64,000 nt of DNA from [Phialemoniopsis] sp. UDSM-2020 (lineage: Eukaryota; Ascomycota; Sordariomycetes; Thyridiales; Thyridiaceae). This document shows, in pieces, positions 43,438 through 55,430 of this stretch. The stretch covers positions 62,001 to 126,000 of the forward strand of contig JAEILZ010000001.1 in the NCBI GenBank assembly GCA_018873225.1, written 5' to 3'. The notes below the pieces were generated by a model. That model worked only from the letters and a program-made list of their open reading frames with translations, was not told the origin of the DNA and ran no database searches. How positions within the stretch are numbered: position 1 is the stretch's first letter; the number at the start of each line of letters is the position of its first letter. The position numbers and the translations under genes are program-made.

Positions 43438-46175
43438 ATGCCCAAAACGACGACCCAGCTGACCTCGTGGCGATGGCGTCTGGCTAATAGCAACGGCAAT
43501 GCCAAAGCCGAGAGCCTGCCCAGCCTGAAGGAATGGACGCCGGTGGCTTCTTTCCCCTCTGTGATCCAGATGGAACTCCTTGCGCAGAAGCTCATCCCAG
43601 ATCCCAACATTGGCGAGAACGAGCGTCTGATCCAATGGGTCGGTGCCGCAGACTGGGAATATGCTTGCTCTTTCGAGACACCCGCTACGGTGGCTGACCA
43701 GTTTGCGGACCTTGTCATGGAGGGACTTGATACCTTTGCGACTGTGACACTGAATGGCAAGGAGATACTCAAGAGCGATAACATGTTCATCCCTCACTGG
43801 GTCGCTGTGAAGGACGCACTACGTCCAGCTGGCGAGCAGAATGAGCTCGTCATCCTGTTCGAGAGCGCTGAAAAGATTGGAACTGAGCTTGAGAAGAAAG
43901 GTGGCGTCCTGAAGTGCATCATGAGGGACACAAGGAGAAATCACATGCGGAAAGCTCAGGTGAGTGATTGTCTGTCCGACTAGACCGACTTAGCCAGTCG
44001 TTGACATGTACGAAACAGTACAACTGGGGATGGGACTGGGGACCCATTATCGTCACAGCTGGCCCCTACCTACCCGTCTCTCTCGAGGTTTACAACACTC
44101 GCATTGATAACGTGCACGTCGTGCCCAATCTCGCCGACGACCACAAGTCAGCCAGTATCTCCACGACAGTAGCAGTCTCGTCTAAGAGCACTGCCGCTGC
44201 TGCGACTGTGAACATTGTCGACGGTGAAGGCACGAAGGTGGCAACGGCATCGATCGACCTGAAGGACCGCACGGAAGGATCAGTAGGTATCAAAATCGAG
44301 TCTCCGAAGTTATGGTGGTGCAATGGTCAAGGCAAGGCACACTTGTACACGGCCGTGGTAGAGATCACTGGCGCGAACTCTGAGACCCTCGACCAATCGT
44401 CCACACGCTTTGGGGTTCGAAAGATCGAGGTCGTCCAGCGGCCACTCGATGATGAGCCCGGCCTGACCTTCATGTTCAGAGTCAACGGACGCCCGATCTA
44501 CATTGCAGGCGGGGACTGGATCCCCGCCGACAACCTGATCCCGCGCATCAGCCGACAGCGCTACTTTGACTGGGCCGAAGTAGCCCAGTACTGCCATCTC
44601 AACATGATCCGCGTCTGGGGTGGCGGCATCTACGAGAGGGAGGACTTCTTCGATGCTTGTGACGAGAAGGGTATTCTTGTGTGGCATGATATGGCATTTG
44701 CCTGTACCAACACGCCCGTGCACGATGCCTTCATCGAGAGCGTCAAGAGGGAAGCTGAAGCTCAGATCACACGGATGAGGAACCGAGCCTCACTGGCCTT
44801 GATCTGCGGAGGCAACGAGGACTTTATGCTCTTTGACTTCGAAGGGCTCAAGTACGACCATGCAGACGTCACAGGGCCCTTCGACGACAAGCCCTTCCCC
44901 CAGCGCAAGATCTACCTCGACGTGTTGCCCAAGGTGGCGTCGCGCCTCGCGCCCAACATCTTCTACTGGGCCAACTCGCCGTGGGGCGGCGCCCCGGCCA
45001 ACGACCCGACCGTCGGCGACATCCACCAGTGGTCGGTGTGGCACGGCGAGCAGAAGCCGTACCAGGAGTACAAGCAGCTCAGCGGGCGTCTCGTGTCCGA
45101 GTTCGGCATGCACGGCTTCCCCGTGCAGCGCACCGTCGACGGCTTCTTCCCCGCCGACGCCCCGGCCTCGGTGCGGCACCCGCAGTCGCGCCTCGTCGAC
45201 TGCCACAACAAGGGCCACGGCGCGCACACGCGCATCGCGCGGTACCTGGCCGAGAACTTCCGCTTCGACATGACGACCCTCGAGAACTTCGTCTACTCGT
45301 CGCAGCTGATGCAGAGCGAGGCGTACGCGTACGCGATGCGCGACTGGAAGCGTCTGTTCGGCGGGCCGGGCAAGGAGCGGTGCGCGGGCGCCATCATCTG
45401 GCAGCTCAACGACTGCTACCCGGTGACGTCGTGGGCGTTTGTCGACTTCTTCCTGCGGCCCAAGCCGGCGTTCTACGCGATCCGCCGGGCGTGCGCGCCC
45501 GTCTCGGTGGGCATCGAGAGGACTCCTGCTTCGCGGTGGGTGGACGAAGACAAGCACGAGTCCAAGGTGCCCAAGTTCGAGCTGTTTGGGCACAACACTG
45601 GACCTGAGGCAGTCGAGTGCGTGTTGAACCTGCGTGCGTACGACTTTGAGACGGGCAAGTGGACTGAGCTCTCCTCAGAGGATAGCTCGCGCTCGGTCAC
45701 CCTGGCGGCGGGCCACAATACGGAGCTGGGAGTGCTGGCATCGCAAGCTTCCTGGACGGAGGACAGCCTCATCATCTTGGAAGCCACACTGTCGGACAAG
45801 TCTGGAAAGCAGCTGGCACGCGCCGTCGAGTGGCCGGAGCCGTACCGCTATCTGTACTGGCCGGACGATACAGCCGTCTCGATCCAGGTTGCGCAAGCAC
45901 CAGCATCTAAGGCATCCACTGGTGCTGGGTTCTTTACTGATGGCGGCTGGGAGGACAGGGTCACGGTCAAGACAGATCACCCCGTCAAGGGCGTCTGGCT
46001 GGAGCCCGTGTATGATGGCTCGGAGAAGGCGGACGATTTTGAGCCTCTATGGGAGGACAACATGCTTGACTTGATGGCTGGCCAAGAGGTGAGCGTGCTG
46101 GTCAAAGGCCTGAAGGGCAGGAAGGTCAAGGCCAGGTTCTTGGCCGATTGGGAGGTAGGCAAGGTTAGCAAGTAG
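43438..46175 (+). CDS. GH2 beta-mannosidase, intracellular (MndB-like)
   Basis: Two exons (43438-43959, 44019-46175; 59 nt intron, GTGAGT donor) give 892 residues. It cleaves terminal beta-mannose from mannosides. The order of domains is an amino-terminal sugar-binding jelly roll, an Ig-like sandwich, a TIM barrel, then carboxyl sandwich domains. WNWGWDWGP-like sequence (YNWGWDWGP) follows the intron. The acid/base Glu441 is in CGGNED and the nucleophile Glu535 in SEFGMHGFP. QLNDCYPVTSWAFVDFFLRPK is a typical late barrel block. No signal peptide (starts MPKTTTQLTSW), like the beta-mannosidase B group. It therefore needs imported substrate, which fits the MFS porter nearby. An ATG context of GACAAGATGC supports the start. 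Confidence 0.95.
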
Positions 46176-46604
46176 AAAGAGCTTTTCATATCAGGTAGAG
46201 TAACAAAATATTAAACTAGCAGGGATTGCAGCTTCTCACATTTGATATTTATCTCTTCGAGGATGAAGGGGCATCAATCAATCCATGGCTCAATCATCAG
46301 TCTAATTCAGGGCTTTTTTTTGGTGGGCGACTCCCTGAAATGATGCGCTAAACATCGAACGATGCACAGGAGCACGGACCCATAGGCTTGCAGGAAGGAC
46401 CAATGAAAAGACGCCAATTGATTGTTGCTAAGACCATTTTCTTCCTCCGAAAATGGCCTGCAATTGGAAATCATCGTCATTGTCTTTGGCATTCACTCCT
46501 CACAGATTATAGGGTGCTGCAACAAGTCAGGCCGCACACCCACAGACATCGACCGCGAGCACGAACACAACATTAACTTTGTTCAAACAACTTCCACAGA
46601 CACA
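46176..46604. other. Spacer upstream of the BolA-like gene
   Basis: 430 bases after the beta-mannosidase stop, holding its 3' UTR and the upstream region of the BolA-like gene. No clear motif seen. Confidence 0.45.
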
Positions 46605-47135
46605 ATGCTCTGCAGATCCTGCCTCCGCGCCCGGGTCGCAGCCCTGCAAGCTGCTGCCAAACCATCGGCCGCGCATCGGACCCTGATCGGCGCCCGTCTC
46701 CCCCAGCCCAGCAGCAACAGAGCAATCACATCGGCGGCGACAACGTCGTCGCTAGCTACGGCCTATCTGGCCTCGAGAACGATAACGCTTGCTACCTACA
46801 CGACCAAGCGAACCTTTGCCGCCGAAGCCTCCGCCTCCTCATCTACTTCCTCGACGATCGATGCAGCTTCCTCCAGTGCGACAGGCCTCGAGAAGCCCGA
46901 CTTCCTCGACGCCGCCGAGTCGGAGATCTGGGATCGCCTAGTCAAGGAGTTTTCGCCCGTCGAGCTGCTGGTTCAGGATATATCGGGCGGGTGCGGGTCT
47001 ATGTACGGCATCGAGATCAGCTCGGACAAGTTCAAGGGCGCCAACATGCTCAAGCAGCAGCGCATGGTCAATGCGGTCCTCGGAGACCTGATGAAGCAGT
47101 GGCACGGAGTCCAGCTCAAGACGAGAGTGCCGTAA
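46605..47135 (+). CDS. Mitochondrial BolA-like protein (BOL3/BolA3)
   Basis: Single exon, 176 residues. The ATG at 46605 is preferred because the first 80-90 residues then form a long Arg/Ser/Ala-rich, acid-poor leader typical of mitochondrial import. The carboxyl 75 residues are a BolA domain: GGCGSMYGIEISSDKFKG and the motif HGVQLKTRVP. BolA3 works with glutaredoxin 5 and NFU-type carriers in late delivery of [4Fe-4S] clusters inside mitochondria. The Cys in GGCG and His in WHGVQL are the residues used for cluster binding in such complexes. It stands alone here and has no evident link to the sugar cluster. Confidence 0.9.
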   Translation: MLCRSCLRARVAALQAAAKPSAAHRTLIGARLPQPSSNRAITSAATTSSLATAYLASRTITLATYTTKRTFAAEASASSSTSSTIDAASSSATGLEKPDFLDAAESEIWDRLVKEFSPVELLVQDISGGCGSMYGIEISSDKFKGANMLKQQRMVNAVLGDLMKQWHGVQLKTRVP

Positions 47136-50100
47136 TGTGGGAAGTAAAGGAGTAATGGCTGGTGGCGTCGTGCGAGTCTGCTTTTGGGCCTCGACATATC
47201 GGTCATTTGGCATATGAAGAAGCTGTGACGAGCGCGCGAAGGGGGAGGAACATCGTCAAAGAAAGGGAATGGAGACTCTGTCGAACTCCTGCTAGACCAC
47301 GCAGCAAGCTTTGTCAAAGCTGCAGCAGCCATGTAACACCTGACCTGTAATGGAGGCTCTCATGCCTTGTAACATAGAATTGTACGTATTAGATACCGAT
47401 GTACGTAATTGGAAGACCGCTCTGCACACCCATTTGCTTGGAAGATTTACTTCTGGTTTGTTCCAAAAAGTCAATTCGTCTGAACTTACCACCAGGTCGG
47501 GACCGTATGCTGCAACCACTCTGTCTTTCACGCGCGTCTATTTTTGAAGAAAAGCCAATGCAGACACTAGAGCTTGGTCCGTGAAGTCGGTCCTGGTATG
47601 GGGGTGGGCTGCACCAAAATAGAAACCTCGAAACCTTCCTCCGAAGCAAATCATTCCAGGAAAGGGCATTGAGATCTACGCGCGCTGAGCTCCGCCATAA
47701 TGGGACTAACGGTCCTTGGTAATGGCTACACGATCATGTGCTGAAAGAAATTTGGGATTTTTGAAGAAAGAAATGGCCGGCGGCTACCGACTTGGTTTCA
47801 TGTAGTCCCGAGGCTCTGGATGGCGACCACGGCGCCGGCCGTGCGGAGGAGCCCATTTCGGAAGACCCAGTGTGAAACTCATTCTGAACGCATCGCAGCC
47901 ATTCAACCCGAGTTCAGTGAAATGGCCGAACCGAAGAGGCGGTTAATGAGTCTCCACATTCAAAAGTCAACCGCGTCTATCGCGATGCATGTGAAGTAAA
48001 GCACGTTCATTCGAGGAGGCGCCGAGATGCAGACAGTTACAGACTCTCATTGCCTCTTGTCGACCGTTTCGAGACGGACTGGACAATACGGAAGCATACG
48101 CGATCTTGTTAGCGGTCTCGTAAAGCCGAATTACAAATGGTTATGGAGCTCTCTGATCACACAGCACGCCGCATCGAAAGAGACGGAACTGGATAGCTTC
48201 TAAGCTCGGAAGTGATCAATAATCGTGATTACAGTTACGATAATGCCTGGTCGTGACGGGCAAGGTTCACTATCGTGTTGCGATGTGGGATATGAAATCA
48301 CGATAGCGAGTCCGATGATACCCCTGCCCCCCTGAGAGGTAGCCCTGGGGAACAGCCACAATGGATAGTTTCGGCGGTCCGAGGCGCTAAGCCGAGCACC
48401 TAAACTTTTGGTTCGGGCCTACCGCCCGTCCGCTTTCGGGTCGGGTGCTCCCTCCTCCCATGGATCAATTGAAACGGAAATCTGCCTCGTTCAGGGCTGA
48501 ATCTTAACAAACATGCCACAGCAGGTTATCTCCGAGGCCATGCATCACCACACACACACACCTGTAAGACCTAAAGCTCAATAGCATGGCAACTATGTGC
48601 ATTGATAGTCGCACGATTAGCAAGCTTTCTACACTATTGCGTATGACCCTCCGGTGGTGATGCTTTCGCTGTTGGGGGCCGATTCGCGTTCCCTTTCGTC
48701 ATGGCAGGGAAACTGCTGAAGCTGGAGGAGGGCATGGCCACGGATCGCCCTGGCGACTCCTTGCCATCAACGTTCGATGATAGACACACAAGACACATTC
48801 TCGGCGACGGGCCGTGGAAGGGCGCATGAGCACATGCCCTCGTCTCCCTTTGACAGAAGACCCTGGGAACATCTTCGGGTGATGTGACTGGTTGCGCGGC
48901 GCCGGTGTTGTTGACAAAGATCATGGCATTGAGCACACCCCAAACCGTCACGCCCTCCTTCATGACGCCCTTTCACACCCACCGTTTTTCCCGTTGTACC
49001 GCGCTGATCTAGGAACATGACGAAGCTCGTCTTGGTGTCAGCACTTGTGTGTGGGCTACCTTGAGCGTGTGGAGGTGGTGATGGGTGGCCTTGATAGGCA
49101 GCGTTGGTGGCAAAATCTACTGACGTCTTTTGTTGGTCTTGGACGACGTCGCCGTCCACAAGTGAAAGGACTAGGTAGATGTCTTGACTACCATCAGGTC
49201 AAAGAAGTCAGGTGGTTGTTCCGGACCGGACTTGTCATCATCTACTAGGTCCGTTTCCCTAAACTGGGATGCCTAGGAGCTACCGAGAACGAATCATTGT
49301 TTGCCTTTCCGCCGTTTCCACTGTTGCCGTCCTGCCCCGCCGCATTTTTGTTGTAGGCAGCCCCTCTGTTGGTGGCTACTTAGCGGGCGGGCTTTGCTGG
49401 GTCGCGGCAACGGGCCAACAAAGCTTCATTGAGAGATTGCGAAACTTCCTTAGTGTATCATCAAGGCCTCTCCTGTTTCCAACCGTGATCTCCATTGCCC
49501 AGTCGTTCGCCAGCTGTCTGGCTGCTAGACAGAATAGGACTGGAAGGGCCGCGACCGGGCGCTTCCAGCGCAAGGCGCCCATCGGAACTCGAGACCGACA
49601 AGAGTCAAAGTTCAAGTCACCATCACCGTTGCGATTCGACGATGATACAAGGCAAACCACCCACATGTCGCTTCTGCGATACTTCTTACTTGCAGGAGAT
49701 GGGTCTTCCCGTGCCTTGCATGAAAGCTGCCGGTCTCCATGTCGGATTTTGTGCATTATTTGCTGGCGTCACTGCAAGATTTCCATATGTTGAAGACGGA
49801 CAGAGAGGGTGTGGCTGTGCGGCTGTGCTTGTGTGGTTGGTTCCCCAGGTCCCGGCAAGTGGCCTCTGCACTGCCCGTCGGCGATGTCCTACGCTACCAC
49901 GACCTACTGCACATCACCGTGGCTCGCTCTGTACCTGACGTCAAGGACCGACGCTCGTGTGTTCTGGAATTCGATATCTGATTATCCGTCCATCAGACGC
50001 CGCTTTCACCCGATGAGCTCGTGACTTGAGTCCGTAAGTTCCATCACGGAGCCGGTGACCGGAGAGAATGGGGGCGGGCTAGTGCATCGGCACCTGCTCA

Positions 50101-52512
50101 GTACGCAAGCTGCAACACCAGAAAGAACAGGCAGAAGGATATCCTCAATTGAAACGATACTGCCTGTTGCTAGTGCACCAGACTAGAAAGCAAAGATTGC
50201 CGAAGTACCCACTGCCAAAAGCCAAGACGAGTAGACGGAGAAGTACCTGTCAAAGGCCAGCCTATCACCAACACCAATACCAGAACCATGTAGATGCCCC
50301 TCCCAGACGGTAGGGCAGGCCACTGAGAGAGTCCCTCTGCTCGAGGTACAGGCCAGCTGCGCATGCGCTACTGCAGACCACAACGCCAGTCATGCAGTAC
50401 AATCGCGATCCATCCTGCACTACGAGGTACTACTTCGTAACTAACTGCCCCTCTCCTCTCTGGCTTCCTGACCGCGGTGACTCAGTCCGCTGAAGGGCGA
50501 ATGAGGGACCAAAAGTGGCCAGATCTTGTCCCCAATTCTACTACACACATGCAGGTGATTTCAAACTGGGGACGGTGGACGCCTTTCAGTCTGCCATTGT
50601 TGGCCCGTTTCCTAGGGCCACAAGCGTCGCAACTACTGCAATGAGAGAGCTCGTTCTCGTTGCAGTACGGCGGCCGTGGGGGGCCCACTGCCCAGCGCGA
50701 GAAGCCATACACGACTCTTTGTCGTGATGCCCACTGAAAGAGGTCGCATGATGTATGTTTCGTTTCGCGCCCTACAGCTCCAGAAGGGCGAAATGCCTTC
50801 GCCCTCTCGCTGTCCGCCGAAAGGGCGTCAAAGATTTTTTTTCTTGCGCGTCTTGGAGGGAGCCAAAGACACGTTTCCATTCAGCTACCAGTCAAAGTCA
50901 ATCTATTTTTGCAGCACTGCTGAAGCAAACCTTGACGACAGCTCGTTTGGGGGCTGTTTAGAGAAACGCTTCTTTGGCGTTTTGCTGGCGTGTCGTCGGT
51001 TTGTCTGTGTAACGCCAATCGGTTGCCTCTCACATCCTCCAGACTGGCGGCGCGGGTCAAATGCTGGATGCGGCACCGTAAGCAGAGCAGGGTTTACTTG
51101 GCAACTCTGTCCTGGAGGTACTCGCAAGCTCTGCAGCCATGCTGCAAATATTTACACGAAGACGATAGTTGTGGGCAGTGAGCAACAGGGGGGATTGGGT
51201 TTCGGGAATGACCATGGACGCCACAAGGCGACGGACGGCTACTCCCATTCCCCATCAGCGAGCACGTCCCTGTTAGAGCTCCGAGTTGTCTGGAAAGCTT
51301 AAACATACGGTTAATGGGCTTCTTGGGAGGGCTCCAAGCTGCGGACGGGAATCGTGCGCTACGGGGATCCCTAACAATAGGCATGTGTCCCAGGGCTTGG
51401 CTCAGCCTCTGGAGGCTGTGAGATCTGTTCTAGGTTTGGCACCGTCTAATCGTTAGTGACGTTCTGCTAACTAATGGATCCCTGTCAGACTCCGTTCCCT
51501 CGCCGGTAACTAGTGCTTTTGAGCAGCCAAGCATGGCGCCCACTCCACCGAGGGACTCTCCCGCAAGCGTGATCACTCTCTCATTCGCCATCGTCCCACC
51601 ATCCCACACCCTCCTCTCCAACGCTTCTCGTTCCTCTCGCCGTCCCTCGCCGACCCTGGTCAACTGCTTGTGTGATTCATCGGCCACCAGAGTCCTTCCC
51701 CACCCAGGCCGCAGCAGGCAGCGAGGTCAGACCAACTAGGACTCCAAGTCTATCACGCTCTGGGAAAGGCGCGAGTGTACATGGGTTACCTCGAACCCTG
51801 GTCCGTTTTTGTCGGTTTCGACAGTAACAGACGGAAAGGTACTGCGCAGCATGGGGTACAGAAGATGCCAGGGTCTCGACACCCACCTTTTCTTTTCCCT
51901 GCCAGAAAAAGATGTCACACACACACACACACTTCTTCTCATCTCTTACACCTATTCTCACCTCGACTTTATTTAAAGACACAAAGACCGCCGCCCTCTT
52001 GCCTCCCCTCCAAGCCTTGGTTTTCCTGGTCACACACCCAGTACATCACTGAACCTAGTCGACTCTTCTTTGAACAAGAGTAACTCCCTCCTCCTTGCTG
52101 AATACAGCCTACTTCTCTCTCATACATCCTTCCAACACATATATCGCCCACCATTCCGTCCCTCTCGGTCCAGTTTCTCGAGGTGTTGTCGCTAGTCAGA
52201 TGATATGTATCTAAGACCGAGTCCGGATCAACACTCAAAAGACTGTTTCGTCTCTGACACAGCCGACTGACACGAGCTGCAAAGGAGTCTTCTGGAACAG
52301 CAGTCACCTTTGACAGAGAGCAACCACCAAACTTGGCCATATCACACAAGAACACCACAAGAACAGAACAGACGGGTAACAAGGCCATCGCATAACCTTG
52401 AGAGCTACCCAGCACACAACCAGGAACTCGAGCTCTACACAAAAACTCGATCTCCCACACAGCAATAACGAGACATCGCAAGCCGCGCTTGATACGTTAC
52501 AACACCGTCACA
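47136..52512. other. 5.4 kb region without a convincing gene
   Basis: Between the BolA-like gene and the next plus-strand gene I find no coding sequence that can be defended. The longest frame (plus strand 50676-51302) has no recognisable domain. CA microsatellites lie at 48549-48561 and 51916-51932, and an 8 bp stem with a 5-base loop at 50785-50805. CCGAACCGAA near 47925-47936 is a 9/10 match to the cluster motif. The last kilobase is pyrimidine-rich and probably forms promoter and leader of the gene at 52513. A non-coding transcript or small genes with very short exons cannot be excluded. Confidence 0.5.
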
Positions 52513-53793
52513 ATGTGCCGCAAGACCATCTACCACAACACCTACGTCGACGGTGACAGGGACATCACCGAGCGCGTCGACTGCTGCACGCCCGGCCGCA
52601 TTTGCGCCAACCCCAAGATCCGCGAGGTCCACCGCCAGCTGGCCTACACCAAGACCGGCCTCTCCTCCTCGCCCGGCCGCGCCTCTCCCGCCATCTACGA
52701 CCGCGACATGTACCCGCCCACCCCTCTCTCCAACTCGCCTTCTCCTCGCCCTGATGCCGAGCGCAGCGGCAGCAAATACCACAAGCGCGGGCAGGACATC
52801 TACGTGGGCGGCGCCAGGGTCGTCGAGGTCAACGACCACTCGAGCAGCCGCCGCCGCCGCGCAGACCGCCGCCCAGTCGTTCTCGAGTCCGCTTCGACCC
52901 AGGGCTACAAGCCCTACGCTCCTGAACCGCCCTCGCCGCGCCCTATCCCCATCAAGCGCTCCTCTACCATGACCTACGGCATCGACACCCCGCCTCGTGA
53001 GGAGACTCGTGGCCGCCGCCCCATCATCGTCGAGGAGCGTGTCTCGTCTTCCTCGCGCCGCCCTTCCGTTGGCGCTGCGCCTGTCGACATTCTGGAGCAC
53101 GCTTCTGCACCTCGCCTGCACCGCCGAACTTCTACCCGCCGTGACAGCGCCTTCCTCGCTCCACGCGCCGAGCGCTCGCCCCAGGGCTACGCCTCGGCCG
53201 AGGACGAGCGCGAGCGCCACGAGCGCCGGCGCATCCGCCACGAACGGCGCGCCCAGGCCGCGGCCATGCCCTCGTCGGCGCCCACCTCGCACATGGACGT
53301 CCCCTACGCCTCTTCCTACGGCTCATCTTACCCCTCATCCCCTTCCTCGTCAAACTTTGCCTCGTCGCCCAAGTTCGCCGAGCCCTCGGCCGCCGTGCAC
53401 GAGGTCAAGAAGCACCTGCGCTGGGAGGACCAGATGCGCGCGCGCCAGAACGCCAAGATCGACTCGCGGCCCAAGCTGTCGCGGTCCAACACGGCCGGCG
53501 TGCAGACCGAGGTGAAGTCGATCCTCAAGAACGCCGGCGAGGGCCAGCAGCCTGCTGCTCCCAAGGAGGGCATGGCCGAGCTGTACTCGTCGATGGAGGG
53601 GCTGGGCATCCGCGGCTCGTCCAAGTCGCGCCCTTCGTCGCGGTCGCAGACCCAGGAGGACCGCGAGGAGGCCGAGTACCAGGAGCGCCTGCGCAACCGG
53701 TTCAGCATGCCGCCTCGTCGGTACACGAGCATCGGGCCCAAGAGGCGGTCCGAGGTGTGGTATCCTGATGAGGGACGGTACAAGTACCTGTGA
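52513..53793 (+). CDS. Basic, Ser/Arg/Pro-rich disordered protein with conserved Cys-containing amino end; function unknown
   Basis: Single exon, 426 residues from the ATG at 52513 (CACAATG context). The first 45 residues hold the most structured-looking part, with MCRKTIYHNTYVDGDRD, a CCTPGRIC element and then a Lys/Arg-rich stretch. A similar opening (MCRK, then a Cys cluster) is familiar from uncharacterised fungal proteins. The rest is low-complexity: SPSPRP and RRRR runs, Ser patches, and a carboxyl section with a heptad-like HEVKKHLRWEDQMRARQ and the ending YPDEGRYKYL. No membrane segment or signal peptide. The GC-rich third codon positions are strong coding evidence. It may be an RNA-binding or scaffold protein, but nothing in the sequence settles this. 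Confidence 0.83.
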   Translation: MCRKTIYHNTYVDGDRDITERVDCCTPGRICANPKIREVHRQLAYTKTGLSSSPGRASPAIYDRDMYPPTPLSNSPSPRPDAERSGSKYHKRGQDIYVGGARVVEVNDHSSSRRRRADRRPVVLESASTQGYKPYAPEPPSPRPIPIKRSSTMTYGIDTPPREETRGRRPIIVEERVSSSSRRPSVGAAPVDILEHASAPRLHRRTSTRRDSAFLAPRAERSPQGYASAEDERERHERRRIRHERRAQAAAMPSSAPTSHMDVPYASSYGSSYPSSPSSSNFASSPKFAEPSAAVHEVKKHLRWEDQMRARQNAKIDSRPKLSRSNTAGVQTEVKSILKNAGEGQQPAAPKEGMAELYSSMEGLGIRGSSKSRPSSRSQTQEDREEAEYQERLRNRFSMPPRRYTSIGPKRRSEVWYPDEGRYKYL

Positions 53794-55430
53794 GCGGTGG
53801 GACTTTAAAGGCATCATATTACAGTTTTATCATTTGGGAAAACAGAACAAGCATAGGCGGGATGGAGTTTCGGAGTTTCTTTTACTCGGATTCATATTAG
53901 ATAGCTAGCACATGAATATCAAGATCATGTCTACAACAACTTCTTTGCCTTCCTTGCCATCGTGATTATGACTTGTCCCTCGAACACTGCGAACAGTAGA
54001 GACAGAGTTGCTGCTGCCCGAGCTTCACTCTCTCATCCTCGACTTCTCAACCCCTCACTGACATGGGAGTCATCCCCCCTCCCCCGCAAACTTCCGATAT
54101 ACACTCCGGCCAAGGATCAACCTGGGTCGAGACCAGACCCTTGGGCAGGTGGTCCGGGCTGTTGCCTGTCAGTGGCGGCGGGATCTCTCCACACTGCTGC
54201 TTCCGGCATGTGGTCCTGTCCATCCTTGTCAGACATGTATCTCCACTGTGGGCTTAGCATCCCACTGAGCCAGAGGCCGTGCCTCTTCCTGTTTGACCTG
54301 TCACACACACACACACACAAAGATCTTGAGAAACCTAAGAGAGCTTGGATGCTGTTTGCGACACAGGAGAATCACTGACTACCTGGCAACTCATTGCGCA
54401 GACATTCCTTGTCGGATGCCTCTCGCTCTCGGCCGGAAACGTCTCGGCCCCCAAATTGCAAAACTCTCAGGTGAGCAAGGATTCATGTCAAGGGATCCCA
54501 CACTGACACACACACACACTGCTGCTGCTGCGTGCTGCGGGAAAAGCTGCAAGCAGCAGAAGCAGCAAAGCCACACAAAAAGCTCACCCCTCCTCCTCCG
54601 TGGCTTGACCCTGGCCGCATGATGCGATATCCTGGGCCATCCGAGGGGGTTACATCCCACCACCACCCACCCACCCACAAAGGGAACTGCGCACTTTGCA
54701 AAGTGCAGTTACTTCCAAGCTTTACTCCTGCAACACCCGGCCGGATGTCTCGTTTCTGCAGCTCGTCCTTGGACGAAGCGTGTGTCACGACACCCCAGTG
54801 CACAAACCTGAACCCTGCATGAAAGGTGTGCCAAAGTCGACGTCAATCTTCTCGCGCACGCGGGACGGGACGAGCGCGCCCGAGGACCTGTCGTCCGGAG
54901 CGGGGCGACGCGATGTCTTGGATCAAGGTGGGTTTGGAGAACCCGTGATGGCGACGCGGTGCCGGTGACGGCAGTCGTGAAGAGGGCGGTGATTTGCCAT
55001 GTTTCAGTGCTTCCACCATAAGTGTGCTGCTTGGGATGTCATTGCGCGTTCGTGGCAGAGGCCAACTCGTGGATGGGGGCCAGAATTCGGAACATTGAAT
55101 GCCGGTCTGGCGAGTTCGTCCGAACGAGTCGGTGGCTGATGTCAACCATGCACGGCAAATCTTCAAGCGAGCAAAGCACTGGCCAGACACACGCATTCGT
55201 AGGATCAAGCTTGGTTATTCTGGGCAGAGAAAGTGCACTTTCCAAGTGAGATATTGGCACACTGACTAGAATCGAGATCCAGGAATAAGCAACGGACATC
55301 CAACCGACGCATCGGTCGTGTGACAGTCGAGCCGCTCAGCACGCTCTTCTCAGCCCGGCTCGTCTGAGCTCATCTCAGCAGTCGTCGCACTCCGACATCT
55401 AGACCCGAGGGACTGCGCAATAGGCTATTC
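53794..55430. other. Convergent intergenic region with CA repeats
   Basis: 1.6 kb between two gene 3' ends that face each other. It includes CA runs at 54302-54319 and 54506-54519 (the latter followed by a GCT run). No gene or terminator signal can be defended. Confidence 0.5.
54302..54319. repeat. CA microsatellite
   Basis: Nine CA units in a row. Similar shorter runs occur at 48549-48561, 51916-51932 and 54506-54519. Confidence 0.9.

Noticed and set aside
44790..45593. 267-codon frame antisense to the beta-mannosidase
   Set aside because: A shadow frame caused by the strong G/C bias at third codon positions of the enzyme gene. Its composition (Arg/Val/Leu/Gly-rich) is typical of such shadows.
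50785..50805. 8 bp stem with 5-base loop as a terminator
   Set aside because: Fungal nuclear genes do not use such terminators and no gene ends here. Likely chance.
50676..51302. 208-codon plus-strand frame in the gene-poor region
   Set aside because: No domain, no consistent codon bias and no splice-linked neighbours. Frames of this length are expected by chance in GC-rich sequence.
52435..53292. 285-codon frame antisense to the disordered-protein gene
   Set aside because: Same cause: a mirror of the GC-rich third positions of the plus-strand gene. No motif.
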